A stretch of DNA of 64,000 nucleotides from Haloarcula mannanilytica (GTDB lineage Archaea; Halobacteriota; Halobacteria; Halobacteriales; Haloarculaceae). Every line of letters begins with the position of its first letter. Within the stretch, counting starts at the first letter, position 1. This document shows positions 1 through 9,039 of the stretch, piece after piece. The DNA is taken from the NCBI RefSeq assembly GCF_005406125.1, contig NZ_BIXZ01000006.1, forward strand, positions 62,001-126,000, given 5' to 3'. Below the pieces are notes generated by a model. That model saw only the letters and a program-made list of their open reading frames with translations, did not search any database and was not told the origin of the DNA. The translations under genes and the position numbers were made by a program.

Positions 1-96
1 GATGTAGCCGTGCTGTCTCAATACCGTCGCCAGGTCGTCGGCCGACCCGGCTTCGACTGTCGTCCTTTCGCCGTTGATGGTGAGTTCGATGTCCAC
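1..96 (-). CDS. 2Fe-2S subunit of xanthine dehydrogenase/CO dehydrogenase type (N-terminus only)
   Basis: Only the first 32 codons are in the window; the gene runs off the left edge. The peptide begins MDIELTINGERTTVE and continues to a leucine-rich LATVLRQHGYI, the usual start of the small iron-sulfur subunit of molybdenum hydroxylases (beta-grasp ferredoxin fold that passes electrons from the Mo subunit to FAD). The start is a GTG preceded by GGAGG at 104-108, a good Shine-Dalgarno. The cysteine motifs lie outside the window, so the call rests on the N-terminal pattern and on the purine/ureide enzymes that follow. Confidence 0.55.
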   Translation of the reverse strand, partial: MDIELTINGERTTVEAGSADDLATVLRQHGYI

Positions 97-250
97 AGAG
101 ATACCTCCAGTATTCGGCATGCGGTACGAACACACGCCTGTTAGTGACCAACTGTGGAACAGCGTTGCATATATGTATGGTTCACAGGTTTCCGAAAGCG
201 GTGTTGGCACACAGTGTTATTGACCCGTGGGACACACTGGCTGGGAGACG

Positions 251-293
251 ACAGATGCCGCAACTGGACAGATGGCCGCAACTGCGACAGATG
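251..293. repeat. short near-tandem repeat, about 2.5 copies
   Basis: ACAGATG occurs at 251, 268 and 287, the first two copies followed by GCCGCAACTG-like sequence, so an approximately 18-bp unit is repeated in the 248-bp gap between the 2Fe-2S subunit and the carbamoylase gene. It lies upstream of the former and downstream of the latter. It could be a slippage product or a regulator array. No gene is evident in the gap. Confidence 0.4.
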
Positions 294-344
294 TGTGGCG
301 TGTGCCACATTTGTGGCTCGGTCACTGTCCCATTTTCCGGCCGC

Positions 345-1577
345 TCACTCGTTGGCCTTCTTTCGGACTGCGTTTAGCAGCACCTCAGTTCCCGTGACGA
401 TGTCGTCCCACTCGGTGAACTCGCTCTCTCGGTGGCTGATCCCGTCGACACTCGGAACGAAAATCATGCTCGTCGGAGCTATCTTGTTGAGGTAGTTCGC
501 GTCGTGGCCCGCACCGCTGACAAGCCGCGTGTACTCACAGCCGACCGTCTCGGCGGCCGCGACAACCGTGTCGATGCAGTCCTGGTCGAACGGGTCCGCA
601 TCGACTCGCATGATTTCCTCGATTTCGTACTCAAGTCCCTCGCGTTCGGCCGCATGGGCGACCTCCGCTCTGATCTGGTCGACGGCCGCGTCGACGACTG
701 CGTCGTCGTACGAGCGGAAATCGAGCGTGAACTCAACGCGTTCGGGGATGACGTTGATGGCGTTTGGCCACACGTCGACGCTCCCGACCGTGCCGACGAG
801 GTCCGTTCCCTCAGTCGCCGTGATACGCCTGACTGCACGGGTCACGTCCGCCGTGGCGACGAAGGCGTCGTGGCGCATGTCCATCGGCGTCGGGCCAGCG
901 TGGTTGGCCTGCCCCTCGAAGGTGACGTTCAGCCAGGAAAAGCCGAATACGCCCTCGACAGCGGCGACGGGGATGTCCTGCTGTTCGAGAAACGGCCCCT
1001 GCTCGACGTGCATCTCGAAGTAGCAGTGGATTTCGTCTGCTTCACAGGGGGTCTCACCCTTGTAGCCGATGCGTTCGAGTTCCTCGCCGAAGCGCTTGCC
1101 GTCCTTGTCTTCGCGCTCGTACGCGTAGTCGAGATCGAAGATATCACAGTAGACACCGCTACCGAGCATATCCGGCTGAAAGCGCACGCCTTCCTCGTTG
1201 CTCCAGGCGACGACCTCCAGCGGGCGTTCGGTCGTCACGTCGGCGTCGTTGAACGCCTCGATAACCTCCAGCGCGCCGAGGACGCCGATAACGCCGTCGT
1301 ATCGCCCGCCGTTGTACTGGCTGTCGATGTGTGACCCGAACAGGACCGGCGCGGCGTCGCCTTCAGTGCCGTCCCGTCGACCGAAGATGTTGCCCATCGT
1401 GTCGATGCGGACCTCCAGCCCGGCGTCGCGGAACCACTCGACGAGCGTGTCGCGGGCTTCCTTGTTCGCGTCGGAGAGACTCGGTCTGTTCACGCCGCCT
1501 CGTTCTGTCGCGCCGATCTCGTTGAACGCATCGAAGCGCCGTCTGAATCGCTCGCTGTCGAGACTGACGGATGGCAT
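345..1577 (-). CDS. M20-family Zn hydrolase: N-carbamoyl-L-amino-acid hydrolase / allantoate amidohydrolase type
   Basis: This 410-residue protein matches the hydantoinase/carbamoylase branch of M20 peptidases, cytosolic dinuclear-metal enzymes that hydrolyse N-carbamoyl amino acids, allantoate or ureidoglycolate. Visible metal-site motifs are GSHIDS (H83), the Asp in GGRYDG (about 94), WSNEEG (E128-E129), HVEQGP near 195 and GISHRES near the C-terminus. The dimerisation-domain motif ANHAGPTPMD is present. The reading frame is open far upstream, but family length and the conserved N-terminus (MPSVSLDSERF) place the start at 1577. There is no clear Shine-Dalgarno, consistent with a leaderless transcript. 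It is divergent from the D-aminoacylase-like gene. The exact substrate cannot be read from sequence; the neighbours point to ureides or hydantoin-derived carbamoyl compounds. Confidence 0.85.
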   Translation of the reverse strand: MPSVSLDSERFRRRFDAFNEIGATERGGVNRPSLSDANKEARDTLVEWFRDAGLEVRIDTMGNIFGRRDGTEGDAAPVLFGSHIDSQYNGGRYDGVIGVLGALEVIEAFNDADVTTERPLEVVAWSNEEGVRFQPDMLGSGVYCDIFDLDYAYEREDKDGKRFGEELERIGYKGETPCEADEIHCYFEMHVEQGPFLEQQDIPVAAVEGVFGFSWLNVTFEGQANHAGPTPMDMRHDAFVATADVTRAVRRITATEGTDLVGTVGSVDVWPNAINVIPERVEFTLDFRSYDDAVVDAAVDQIRAEVAHAAEREGLEYEIEEIMRVDADPFDQDCIDTVVAAAETVGCEYTRLVSGAGHDANYLNKIAPTSMIFVPSVDGISHRESEFTEWDDIVTGTEVLLNAVRKKANE

Positions 1578-1725
1578 TGGGTAGCTGTTCCGCGGTGGTG
1601 TCTTGAAGATTGTGTCGGGGGAGCGCCACACAGGCTGACAGACACGTGTGCCACGCGCTCGCCCGCCGTCACACACGGGTGAGACCACCGAAAAAGCCAA
1701 ACGACCGTTCCGCGAGTCGGCAGAC

Positions 1726-3441
1726 ATGACCGAGCCGAGTGCCGCGTCTATCGCGTTCCGAGATGCGCGGGTGCTGGACGGGAGCGGTCGCCCTCCGTTC
1801 ACTGCGAGCGTGCGTGTCGCCGACGGTCGAATCGACGCTATCAGCGACGCCCCGCTCGACGCCGACCGCGTCGTCGACCTCGACGGGTCGTATCTCGCGC
1901 CGGGGTTCATCGATATGCATGCCCATTCGGAGCTCCGACTGTTCGAACACCCCGGAGCTGCGGAGAAACTGACCCAGGGGATCACGACGGAAGTCCTCGG
2001 ACAGGACGGAGTGAGTGTCGCGCCGGTTCCGGCCACCCTCACAGACGAGTGGGAAGAGCGGGTCAAGTCCCTCGACGGCTCACTCGATGAAACTTGGCCG
2101 TGGCACACGGTTGATGGGTATCTTTCGGCGCTCGAAGCCGCTGCCCCGGCCGTCAACTGCGCGTACTACGCCCCACACGGCAACATCAGATCGATGCTGG
2201 CCGGGTTCGAGGACCGCCCGCTCAGTGAGGAACACGTCGTCGCAGCCGGGCCGGTCACCAGTCAGCGGCTCGCTAGCCCCGGACCAGGCAGCGAAAATCC
2301 ACCCGGGGAACTGGAAGCGCTCCGTCAGGAGCTCGAAGTCGCGCTGGAAGAGGGGGCCTTCGGCATGTCAAAGGGGATGATCTACCCGCCGAGTTCCTAC
2401 GCCCGCGACGACGAACTGGTGGCGCTCGCGGACACGCTCGCCAAGCGCGACTCGTTCATGGTTTCGCACGTCTGGAACGAGACGGACCGCGTGGTCGAAT
2501 CAATCGACCGGTATCTCGACATCTGTCGGCGCGGCGGCTGTCACGCCCACGTCTCACATCTCAAGGTCGGCGGCCAGCAGAACTGGGGGAATTCTGAAGC
2601 CGTGCTCGAACTGTTCGACGACGCCACCGAGCGGGGCCAGCGGGTCACCTTCGACCAGTACCCCTACACCGCAGGGTCGACGATGCTGACTGCACTACTG
2701 CCGCCGTGGGCGCGCCAGGGCGAGTCGGACGACATACTCGACCGGCTCCGCTCCGAAGACACCCGAGCGCGAATCGTCGACGACATCTCTCAACCGGGCG
2801 ACTGGGAGAACCTCGCATACGCCGCCGGGACGTGGGACAACATCCTCATTACTCGGACCGGGACCGGCCACTATCAGGGCGAGACAATCGAGGACATCGC
2901 CGCTGAGATGGACCGCGGCCCGGTCGACGCGATGTGTGAACTCCTCGTCGCGGAGGACCTGGACGTGACGATGGCCGACTTCGTGATGGCCGAGGAAGAC
3001 ATCGAGCGGTTCCTCGCGGACGACCGCGGAACCTTCTGTACGGACGGTATCTTCGGCGGGAAGCCCCACCCCCGGGCCATCGGGGCATTCGGCCGCATTC
3101 TCGAACGGTACGTCCGGGAGCGGGACGTGCTTTCGCCGGAGCTGATGTCGTACAAGGCCGCGGGCAATCCGGCTGATATCCTCGGTCTCAGGGACCGTGG
3201 CTACGTACGAGAGGGATATGTCGCGGATCTCGTCGCCTTCGACCTCGATTCGGTGTCGGCGAACGCGACCTACGAGGACCCGTTCCAGTACACTGATGGA
3301 ATGGCGTACGTGCTTGTCGGCGGTGACATCGCTGTCCGGGACGGCGAGCCGACGGGCGCTCGGAACGGTGCGGTGCTTCGTTCCTACGAGGAGTGGGGTG
3401 GTGCGACCCGTCCCGAACTCGACCGCGCTGCTGGCGACTGA
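1726..3441 (+). CDS. N-acyl-D-amino-acid deacylase family amidohydrolase
   Basis: This 571-residue member of the D-aminoacylase/dihydroorotase-like amidohydrolases cleaves acyl or related amide groups using bound zinc. H65 and H67 lie in FIDMHAHSE, further ligand candidates in HVSHLKVGG (about 279), and the late Asp region in FCTDGIFGG. The family usually shows GNCG at the position that supplies a metal-binding Cys; here it is GQDG (92-95), so the Cys is replaced by Asp. The ATG at 1726 gives the conserved family N-terminus; the longer in-frame extension is rejected. It lies head-to-head with the M20 hydrolase and tail-to-tail with a BMP-binding lipoprotein. Natural substrate is unknown; D-amino-acid, hydantoin or ureide derivatives are plausible in this context. 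Confidence 0.8.
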   Translation: MTEPSAASIAFRDARVLDGSGRPPFTASVRVADGRIDAISDAPLDADRVVDLDGSYLAPGFIDMHAHSELRLFEHPGAAEKLTQGITTEVLGQDGVSVAPVPATLTDEWEERVKSLDGSLDETWPWHTVDGYLSALEAAAPAVNCAYYAPHGNIRSMLAGFEDRPLSEEHVVAAGPVTSQRLASPGPGSENPPGELEALRQELEVALEEGAFGMSKGMIYPPSSYARDDELVALADTLAKRDSFMVSHVWNETDRVVESIDRYLDICRRGGCHAHVSHLKVGGQQNWGNSEAVLELFDDATERGQRVTFDQYPYTAGSTMLTALLPPWARQGESDDILDRLRSEDTRARIVDDISQPGDWENLAYAAGTWDNILITRTGTGHYQGETIEDIAAEMDRGPVDAMCELLVAEDLDVTMADFVMAEEDIERFLADDRGTFCTDGIFGGKPHPRAIGAFGRILERYVRERDVLSPELMSYKAAGNPADILGLRDRGYVREGYVADLVAFDLDSVSANATYEDPFQYTDGMAYVLVGGDIAVRDGEPTGARNGAVLRSYEEWGGATRPELDRAAGD

Positions 3442-3481
3442 CCGGTATCGGAACGGAAACTAACGGCAGGACTGGACCGCG

Positions 3482-4609
3482 CTATTCCGGCACTTCGGCG
3501 TCGACTGCGTCGACGAAACTGTTCATCTCCTGGAAGAGGAACTCGTCGCTCTCGCCCTCGAACTCGGACCCGGCCCAGACATCGAGTTCGCCGTTGACGA
3601 TCTCTTCTTCCGTCTCGGCGACGGTGTCTTTGACCTCTTGTGGGACCTCCGGCCCCCACTCGTCGAGCGCGGGGAGGTTCGTCTCCATACCGCCCCAGAA
3701 CGCATCGGATTCCCACGTTCCGTCCCGGACTGCGGAGATGGTCGGGTCGTAGACCTCTTCCCAGTTCCACACCGGGGAAATGAGGTAGTTGTCGCCACCG
3801 AACTCACCCATCGGTGCGTTGTAGCCGGAGGCCCACACGTCCGCCTCGTTGGCGGCTCTGACGGGCGCTGGCGAGTCTTGTTCCTGGGAAATAACGTCAC
3901 AGCCCTCGTCAATGAGCGAGTTGGCCGCTTGGCCTGAGGTCTGTGGATCGAACCACGCGTTGACCCACCGGATCTTGAACGTCGCGTCCGGGTTCACCGA
4001 CCGCGCGCCAAGCGCCATCGCGTTGATCGAGCGAATGACTTCGGGGATCGGGAACGCGGCGACGTAGCCGATGGTGTTGTTCTCGGTGACCATCCCGGCG
4101 GCCTGCCCGGCCAGATACCGGGGCTGATAGATCCGACCCATGTACCGCCCCATGTTCTCCCGGGTCCGGTAGCCGGTCGCGTGCTCGAAGTAGGTGTCCG
4201 GGTACTGTTCGGCGACGGTGTACATCGGGTCCTGATAGCCGAAGGTCGTCCCGAAGACGATGTCGGCGTCGCCCTGTGCGTACTGCTCGAAGACCCGTTC
4301 TGAGTCCTCAGGCGCGACCGCTTCCGTATACTCGGTCTCCAGCCAGTCGTACTTCTCGTCGACTGTCTTTCGCCCTTGGTCGTGTGCATGAGACCACCCG
4401 AGGTCACCGACCTCTGAGATGTACACCCAGGCGGCAGTCACCGAGTCCGCCCCGGAGCCGCCAGCGCCGCTGGTCGCGGTGCCGTCAGTCGTGTCGCTGC
4501 CGCTACTTTCACCGTCACCACCACTACAGCCGGCGAGTGCGGTTACCCCCGACGCCCCGAGGGCACCCAGTATCTCCCGTCGCGATATCGTTCGGTTCGT
4601 ATCCACCAT
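3482..4609 (-). CDS. BMP-family ABC transporter substrate-binding lipoprotein (copy 1)
   Basis: This 375-residue secreted lipoprotein has a Tat signal (SRREILGALG) and lipobox ending at the Cys of LAGCSGG, then a Thr/Ser/Gly-rich linker. The rest is a Med/BMP (basic membrane protein) periplasmic-binding fold, the class that delivers purine nucleosides or related compounds to NupNOPQ/YufNOPQ-type importers. It includes AAWVYISEVGDLGWSHAHDQG and WASGYNAPMGEFGG. It is strongly similar to the next gene over its full length, so it is a tandem duplicate. The matching ATPase and permeases are on the opposite strand from 6275. Confidence 0.9.
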   Translation of the reverse strand: MVDTNRTISRREILGALGASGVTALAGCSGGDGESSGSDTTDGTATSGAGGSGADSVTAAWVYISEVGDLGWSHAHDQGRKTVDEKYDWLETEYTEAVAPEDSERVFEQYAQGDADIVFGTTFGYQDPMYTVAEQYPDTYFEHATGYRTRENMGRYMGRIYQPRYLAGQAAGMVTENNTIGYVAAFPIPEVIRSINAMALGARSVNPDATFKIRWVNAWFDPQTSGQAANSLIDEGCDVISQEQDSPAPVRAANEADVWASGYNAPMGEFGGDNYLISPVWNWEEVYDPTISAVRDGTWESDAFWGGMETNLPALDEWGPEVPQEVKDTVAETEEEIVNGELDVWAGSEFEGESDEFLFQEMNSFVDAVDAEVPE

Positions 4610-4640
4610 TACTGAACTGGGTAGGAATAGCAGAAACTCC

Positions 4641-4648
4641 TACTTAAG
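4641..4648 (-). promoter_or_regulatory. TATA-like box of BMP lipoprotein copy 1
   Basis: On the minus strand CTTAAGTA lies 32-39 bp upstream of the start codon. The same spacing and a downstream GTTTCTGC block (4630-4637) recur before copy 2, so the promoter was duplicated with the gene. Confidence 0.5.
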
Positions 4649-4803
4649 AGATACCATCTTTGATCTTGCAGCGAACAAATATATTCGATTGGAACTGGTC
4701 GTATGTCTGGTTCTGAACGCTAGAAAACCACGAAAATCAGCACACAGTCCGAAAGGAACACCAATGCCACAGTGGCTGCGGAAGTTGGGTATCGGCGACA
4801 GGT

Positions 4804-5967
4804 TCAGCTCGGGACTTCCCCCTCAACAGCGTCGACGTAGCTACTCATCTCCTGGAAGAGGAACTCGTCGCTTTCCCCTTCGAACGCCGAACCGGTCCAG
4901 ATGTCCAGTTCCTCGTCAAGTATCGCCGACCGCGACTCCGAGACTGTGTCTTTCGCTTCCTGGGGCACTTCTGGTCCCCAGTCGTCCAGACTACAGATGC
5001 CGGATTCGAGCCCCTCCCAGTAGGCGTCGGACTCCCAGGTTCCGTCCCTGACGGATTCGACGGTCGGGCCGTAGAACTCCTCCCAGTGCCAGATCGGTGA
5101 GGTGAGATAGTTCTCGCCGGCGATATCACCCATCGGGGCGTCGTAGCCGGTGGCCCAGATTCCCGCATCGGAGGCGGCACGGAGCGCGGCGGGGGAGTCC
5201 TGGTGCTGTGCCATCACGTCCACGTCCTCGTCCAGTAGGGCGTTGGCCGCTTCGCTCTCGGTCGGCGGGTCGAACCAGGAGTTTGTCCACCTGACTTTCA
5301 GCGTTGCGCTGTCGTTGACAGATGCGGCCCCGAGTGCGTAGGCGTTGATGCCACGGATGACCTCCGGAATCGGGAACGCCGCCACGTATCCCAGCGTGTC
5401 CGTCTCCGTTACGGTTCCGGCGGCCTGTCCGGCCAGATACCGGGCCTGGTAAATCCGGCCCATGTACCGCCCCATGTTCTCCATTGTCAGGTACCCGGTG
5501 TTGTGTTCGAAGTAGGTGTCGGGGTACTGCTCTGCCACGGCCGCCATCGGGTCCTGATACTCGAACGTACAGCCGAAGATGATATCGGCGTCCCCTTGCG
5601 CGTACTGTTCGAACACCCGTTCGGAGTCAGCCGGCGCAACAGCCTCGGTGTACTCTGTCTCTAGCCAGTCGTACTGCTCTGCGACCGCCTCCCGACCCTC
5701 GTTGTGCGCCCATGACCAGCCGAGATCGCCGACTTCCGAGTTGTACACCCAGGCGGCCGTAACCGAGTCCATCCCGGACCCACCATCACTGCCGGTTGCA
5801 GTGCCATCGGTCGCGGTATCAGTGGTTGTGTCGGTTTCGGCGTCGCCGTCACCGCCGTCAGCGCCATTGCCGCCGTCACCGCTACACCCTGCTAATCCAG
5901 TAATTCCTGCCGCCCCAAGCGCCGTCAGTAACTGCCGTCTCGACGTACTGTGATTCTTGTCAACCAT
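4804..5967 (-). CDS. BMP-family ABC transporter substrate-binding lipoprotein (copy 2)
   Basis: This 387-residue paralogue of the preceding gene has a Tat lipoprotein signal (SRRQLLTALG, then LAGCSGDG), a longer Asp/Thr/Gly-rich linker and the BMP binding fold (AAWVYNSEVGDLGWSWAH, WATGYDAPMGDIAG). The two proteins share most of their length, including the DEFLFQEM region near the C-terminus. It is the copy nearest the divergent ABC operon and so the likely primary binding protein. Differences cluster in the linker and in the second half of the ligand fold, consistent with altered ligand range after duplication, but the ligand itself is not readable. Confidence 0.9.
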   Translation of the reverse strand: MVDKNHSTSRRQLLTALGAAGITGLAGCSGDGGNGADGGDGDAETDTTTDTATDGTATGSDGGSGMDSVTAAWVYNSEVGDLGWSWAHNEGREAVAEQYDWLETEYTEAVAPADSERVFEQYAQGDADIIFGCTFEYQDPMAAVAEQYPDTYFEHNTGYLTMENMGRYMGRIYQARYLAGQAAGTVTETDTLGYVAAFPIPEVIRGINAYALGAASVNDSATLKVRWTNSWFDPPTESEAANALLDEDVDVMAQHQDSPAALRAASDAGIWATGYDAPMGDIAGENYLTSPIWHWEEFYGPTVESVRDGTWESDAYWEGLESGICSLDDWGPEVPQEAKDTVSESRSAILDEELDIWTGSAFEGESDEFLFQEMSSYVDAVEGEVPS

Positions 5968-5998
5968 TAACTAACCGAGTAGCCATTGCAGAAACATT

Positions 5999-6006
5999 CA
6001 CTTAAA
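5999..6006 (-). promoter_or_regulatory. TATA-like box of BMP lipoprotein copy 2 in a divergent intergenic region
   Basis: On the minus strand TTTAAGTG is at the same distance from its start codon as the box of copy 1, and GTTTCTGC recurs at 5988-5995. The 307-bp gap 5968-6274 holds this promoter and, on the other strand, that of the ABC operon (an AT-rich ACAATTATG stretch near 6228-6236). I see no gene in it. Confidence 0.5.
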
Positions 6007-6274
6007 TTGTTCCGTTCACGCAGCTTTCACTATACTTTTGGCCAAATATGTGCCACAAAAGGCTCTCTATTCAACGGTATCTGCCCAGTAATCAAATCAT
6101 ATGTTCATACTACTGGTGACCACGACAGACGGAGTCTCCCATGACGATGACCACTGGCACACAACGACTGTCATTTGGCAAATGTCCGGTATATCCCGTC
6201 TGGACGGCGAATATCACTGCCTTTGGAAACAATTATGCCACTACATTGTTGATACCCGGCCAAGACCAGACAGC

Positions 6275-7939
6275 ATGTCCGAACACACCACGCTCAGGAT
6301 GGAGGGGATCTTGAAGGAGTTCCCTGGGGTCGTCGCCAACGACCACGTCGACCTCTCCGTCGAGCGCGGGGAAATCCACGGCCTCCTAGGCGAAAACGGC
6401 GCGGGAAAAAGTACGCTGATGAAGATTCTGTACGGGCTTTACTCACAGGACGCTGGAGATATCTATCTCGATGGCGAGCGACTCGACCTGGAGTCGCCAC
6501 AGGACGCCATCGCTGCCGGTATCGGGATGGTACACCAGCACTTCATGTTGATACCACGCCTCACAGTCGCCGAGAACGTCGTCCTCGGCGAGCGTGAACC
6601 GGCCACTGTGTTCCGCAGGGATGCGGAGGACAGTTGGCTCCCGGCAGCAGTCCGGAACAACAGTCTCGTCCAGTCACTCGCCGGGCAGTTCTCGTTAGGC
6701 CTCGATGTCCCAGAACAGCGGATTCAGGATCTTGCGGACGAGTACGGGTTCGACATCGACGTGAGCGCGAAGGTCTGGGAACTCGATGTCGGCCAGCAAC
6801 AGCGCGTCGAGATACTCAAGGCGCTGTACCGGGATGTCGACCTCCTGATTCTGGACGAACCGACGGCGGTTCTCACGCCGACCGAGGCCGAGCGGCTCTT
6901 TGACTCGCTCGAACGGCTGACCGATGAGGGACTCTCGATAATCTTCATCACCCACAAGCTCACCGAGGTCGACGCCATCGTCGACCGGGTGACGGTGCTC
7001 CGGGAGGGGCAAAACGTCGGCACTGCGGAGGTGTCGTCGGTCTCCCGGGCGGACCTCGCGGAGATGATGGTCGGCCGCGAAGTGCTGTTCGAGATAGACA
7101 GAGAGGCGGTTGACTTGGGTGATCCTGTCTTGCGCGCACGCGAGATCAGGGCATCTGACAACCGGGATATCGAAGCGCTTTCCGGGATCGATCTGACGGT
7201 TCGACAGGGTGAAATCGTCGGTATCGCGGGCGTGAGCGGTAACGGTCAGAAGGAACTCGCTGAGGTTATGGCCGGGATTCGGGACGTGACGGGCGGCAAG
7301 CTTGAGGTCAACGGCGCGGACATCACGGGCGCAAAACCGAAGACGTTCGTCGAGAACGGCGTCTCGTTCGTTCCCGAAGACCGGCTCCAGTACGGTTGTG
7401 CCGAGGACCTCTCGGTGATGCACAACGCCACGATGAAGGACTTCAGGAACGGGCGGTTCGGCGACCGGCCGTTCCTTGACTACGGGGAACTGCGTGACTA
7501 CGCCGAAACGCTGGTCGAGGAGTTCGATGTCCGCGGCGTCAGCGACGTGACCGAAACCAAAGCGGGCGACCTCTCGGGGGGGAACCTCCAGAAGCTCATC
7601 CTGGCGCGGGAGATCTACCGTGACCCGGAACTGCTCATTGCGAACCAACCGACCCGTGGCGTCGATGTCGGCGCAATCGAGTTTATCAGAGAGACGCTGC
7701 TCGAACAGCGGAAAGCGGGGACCGGTATCATTCTCATATCGGAGGATTTAGACGAGATATTCGATCTGAGCGACAGAATTCTCGTCGTCTACGAGGGCGA
7801 GTTCGTCTACGAGACGACACCGGCCGAGGCCGACCGGGAACGGATCGGTCTGGAGATGACCGGCGGTGGCGGCGACGACGGCGGTGAGACGGTCGCGTCG
7901 CCGCCTCAGTCGGGGATCACACAGGGGAGTGAGAGCTGA
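6275..7939 (+). CDS. nucleoside-type ABC importer, duplicated ATP-binding protein
   Basis: This 554-residue cytosolic ATPase has two ABC domains in one chain, as in the YufO/NupO and RbsA class. Domain 1 has Walker A GENGAGKST (from residue 39) and Walker B LLILDEPTAVLT. Domain 2 has a degenerate Walker A region (VSGNGQKE), a clear signature LSGGNLQK and IANQPTRGVDVGA. An insertion of about 30 residues follows the Q-loop of domain 1. The ATG at 6275 gives the family N-terminus; upstream in-frame codons are rejected. Its stop overlaps the permease start by one base, so the three genes are one operon. It powers uptake of the ligand bound by the BMP lipoproteins, probably nucleosides or nucleobase-like compounds. 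Confidence 0.9.
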   Translation: MSEHTTLRMEGILKEFPGVVANDHVDLSVERGEIHGLLGENGAGKSTLMKILYGLYSQDAGDIYLDGERLDLESPQDAIAAGIGMVHQHFMLIPRLTVAENVVLGEREPATVFRRDAEDSWLPAAVRNNSLVQSLAGQFSLGLDVPEQRIQDLADEYGFDIDVSAKVWELDVGQQQRVEILKALYRDVDLLILDEPTAVLTPTEAERLFDSLERLTDEGLSIIFITHKLTEVDAIVDRVTVLREGQNVGTAEVSSVSRADLAEMMVGREVLFEIDREAVDLGDPVLRAREIRASDNRDIEALSGIDLTVRQGEIVGIAGVSGNGQKELAEVMAGIRDVTGGKLEVNGADITGAKPKTFVENGVSFVPEDRLQYGCAEDLSVMHNATMKDFRNGRFGDRPFLDYGELRDYAETLVEEFDVRGVSDVTETKAGDLSGGNLQKLILAREIYRDPELLIANQPTRGVDVGAIEFIRETLLEQRKAGTGIILISEDLDEIFDLSDRILVVYEGEFVYETTPAEADRERIGLEMTGGGGDDGGETVASPPQSGITQGSES

Positions 7940-9039
7940 TGAACGTCGCGGTCAACGTCGACGCACGCGAGGACATTCCCGTCTGGCTGGCCTACGGGAC
8001 GCCCGTATTCACCGTGCTGGCCGCGCTGGCGGTGAGCGCAGTCGCACTGGTCGTCCTCGACGTGAATCCCGTCGCGGCGTACGCCACGATGTTCGTCGAG
8101 ACGCTGTTTACCGAGTTCGGCCTCACCGAGACACTGACGAAGGCGGTGCCGCTGATTCTCACCGGATTGGCGGTGTACCTCCCACTGAAGGCGGGGCTGT
8201 TCAACATCGGTGCCGAAGGGCAACTCGTCGCCGGCGCGCTCGCGGGGACTTGGATCGGACTCAACCTCTCGCTGCCGGGACTCGCACTGGTCCCCTTGAT
8301 GTTCGTCGCCGCAGCCGTGGCGGGTGGCATCTGGGCTGGCATCCCCGCCTATATGCGTGCGAAGTGGGATGTCAACGAGATTATCACGTCGCTCCTGTTG
8401 ACGTTCGTCGCGCTCGAAATCCAGAGCTATCTCCTTCGGGGACCGATGCAGGGCGGGACCGGGAACTTCCCGCAGTCCGAGCGGTTCTCCGAGGCCGCGA
8501 CGATTCCCGAACTGGTCAGTGGCGTTCACGCCGGCCTACTCGTCGCCGTCTGTATGGTCGTGGTGACCTACGTCCTGATGACGAGAACGCGACTCGGGTT
8601 CGAAATCACGTTCGTCGGGTCGAACGACGAGGCCGCCCGACAGGCGGGGATGAGCAAGTTCTACGTGTACCTCCTGGTGTTCGTCGTCGGGGGCGCGTTC
8701 GCGGCCATGGGGGGCATTAGCGAGATAGCCGGTGCCCAGGGTCGGTACCGTGCCGGGTTCGAACCCGGATACGGATTCACCGCCATCCCGATTGCGCTGC
8801 TCGGTCGCAACAGCGCGTTCAAGGTGCTGCTCGCGGGCCTGTTTTTCGCCGTGTTGTTTGTCGGCGGATCGAGCATGGAGGTGGCTTTCGGCGTGCCCGC
8901 GGCGCTGGTCGAGATCATCCAGGCGCTTGTCATCCTTTTCCTGATAACTGCGGAGTTCTTCAAGAGCTATCGCGTCGGTATCGATATCGACCGTGGGCCG
9001 ACGGAGGCCCCAGCCCAGCCACAGGGAGGTGACGACTGA
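7939..9039 (+). CDS. nucleoside-type ABC importer permease 1
   Basis: This 366-residue integral membrane protein has about nine to ten hydrophobic helices of the BPD_transp_2 family (branched amino acid/ribose/nucleoside permeases). Typical motifs are GLFNIGAEGQLVAGAL and RTRLGFEITFVGSNDEAAR, the cytoplasmic loop that contacts the ATPase. Start and stop overlap those of its neighbours by one base (TGATG), giving translational coupling. The C-terminus is a short acidic/Pro-Gln tail. It pairs with the next gene to form a heterodimeric channel. Confidence 0.9.
   Translation: MNVAVNVDAREDIPVWLAYGTPVFTVLAALAVSAVALVVLDVNPVAAYATMFVETLFTEFGLTETLTKAVPLILTGLAVYLPLKAGLFNIGAEGQLVAGALAGTWIGLNLSLPGLALVPLMFVAAAVAGGIWAGIPAYMRAKWDVNEIITSLLLTFVALEIQSYLLRGPMQGGTGNFPQSERFSEAATIPELVSGVHAGLLVAVCMVVVTYVLMTRTRLGFEITFVGSNDEAARQAGMSKFYVYLLVFVVGGAFAAMGGISEIAGAQGRYRAGFEPGYGFTAIPIALLGRNSAFKVLLAGLFFAVLFVGGSSMEVAFGVPAALVEIIQALVILFLITAEFFKSYRVGIDIDRGPTEAPAQPQGGDD

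Noticed and set aside
345-2156. 603-residue reading frame for the M20 hydrolase
   Set aside because: The first 193 residues are the antisense of the D-aminoacylase-like gene, have no family similarity, and the conserved N-terminus starts at 1577.
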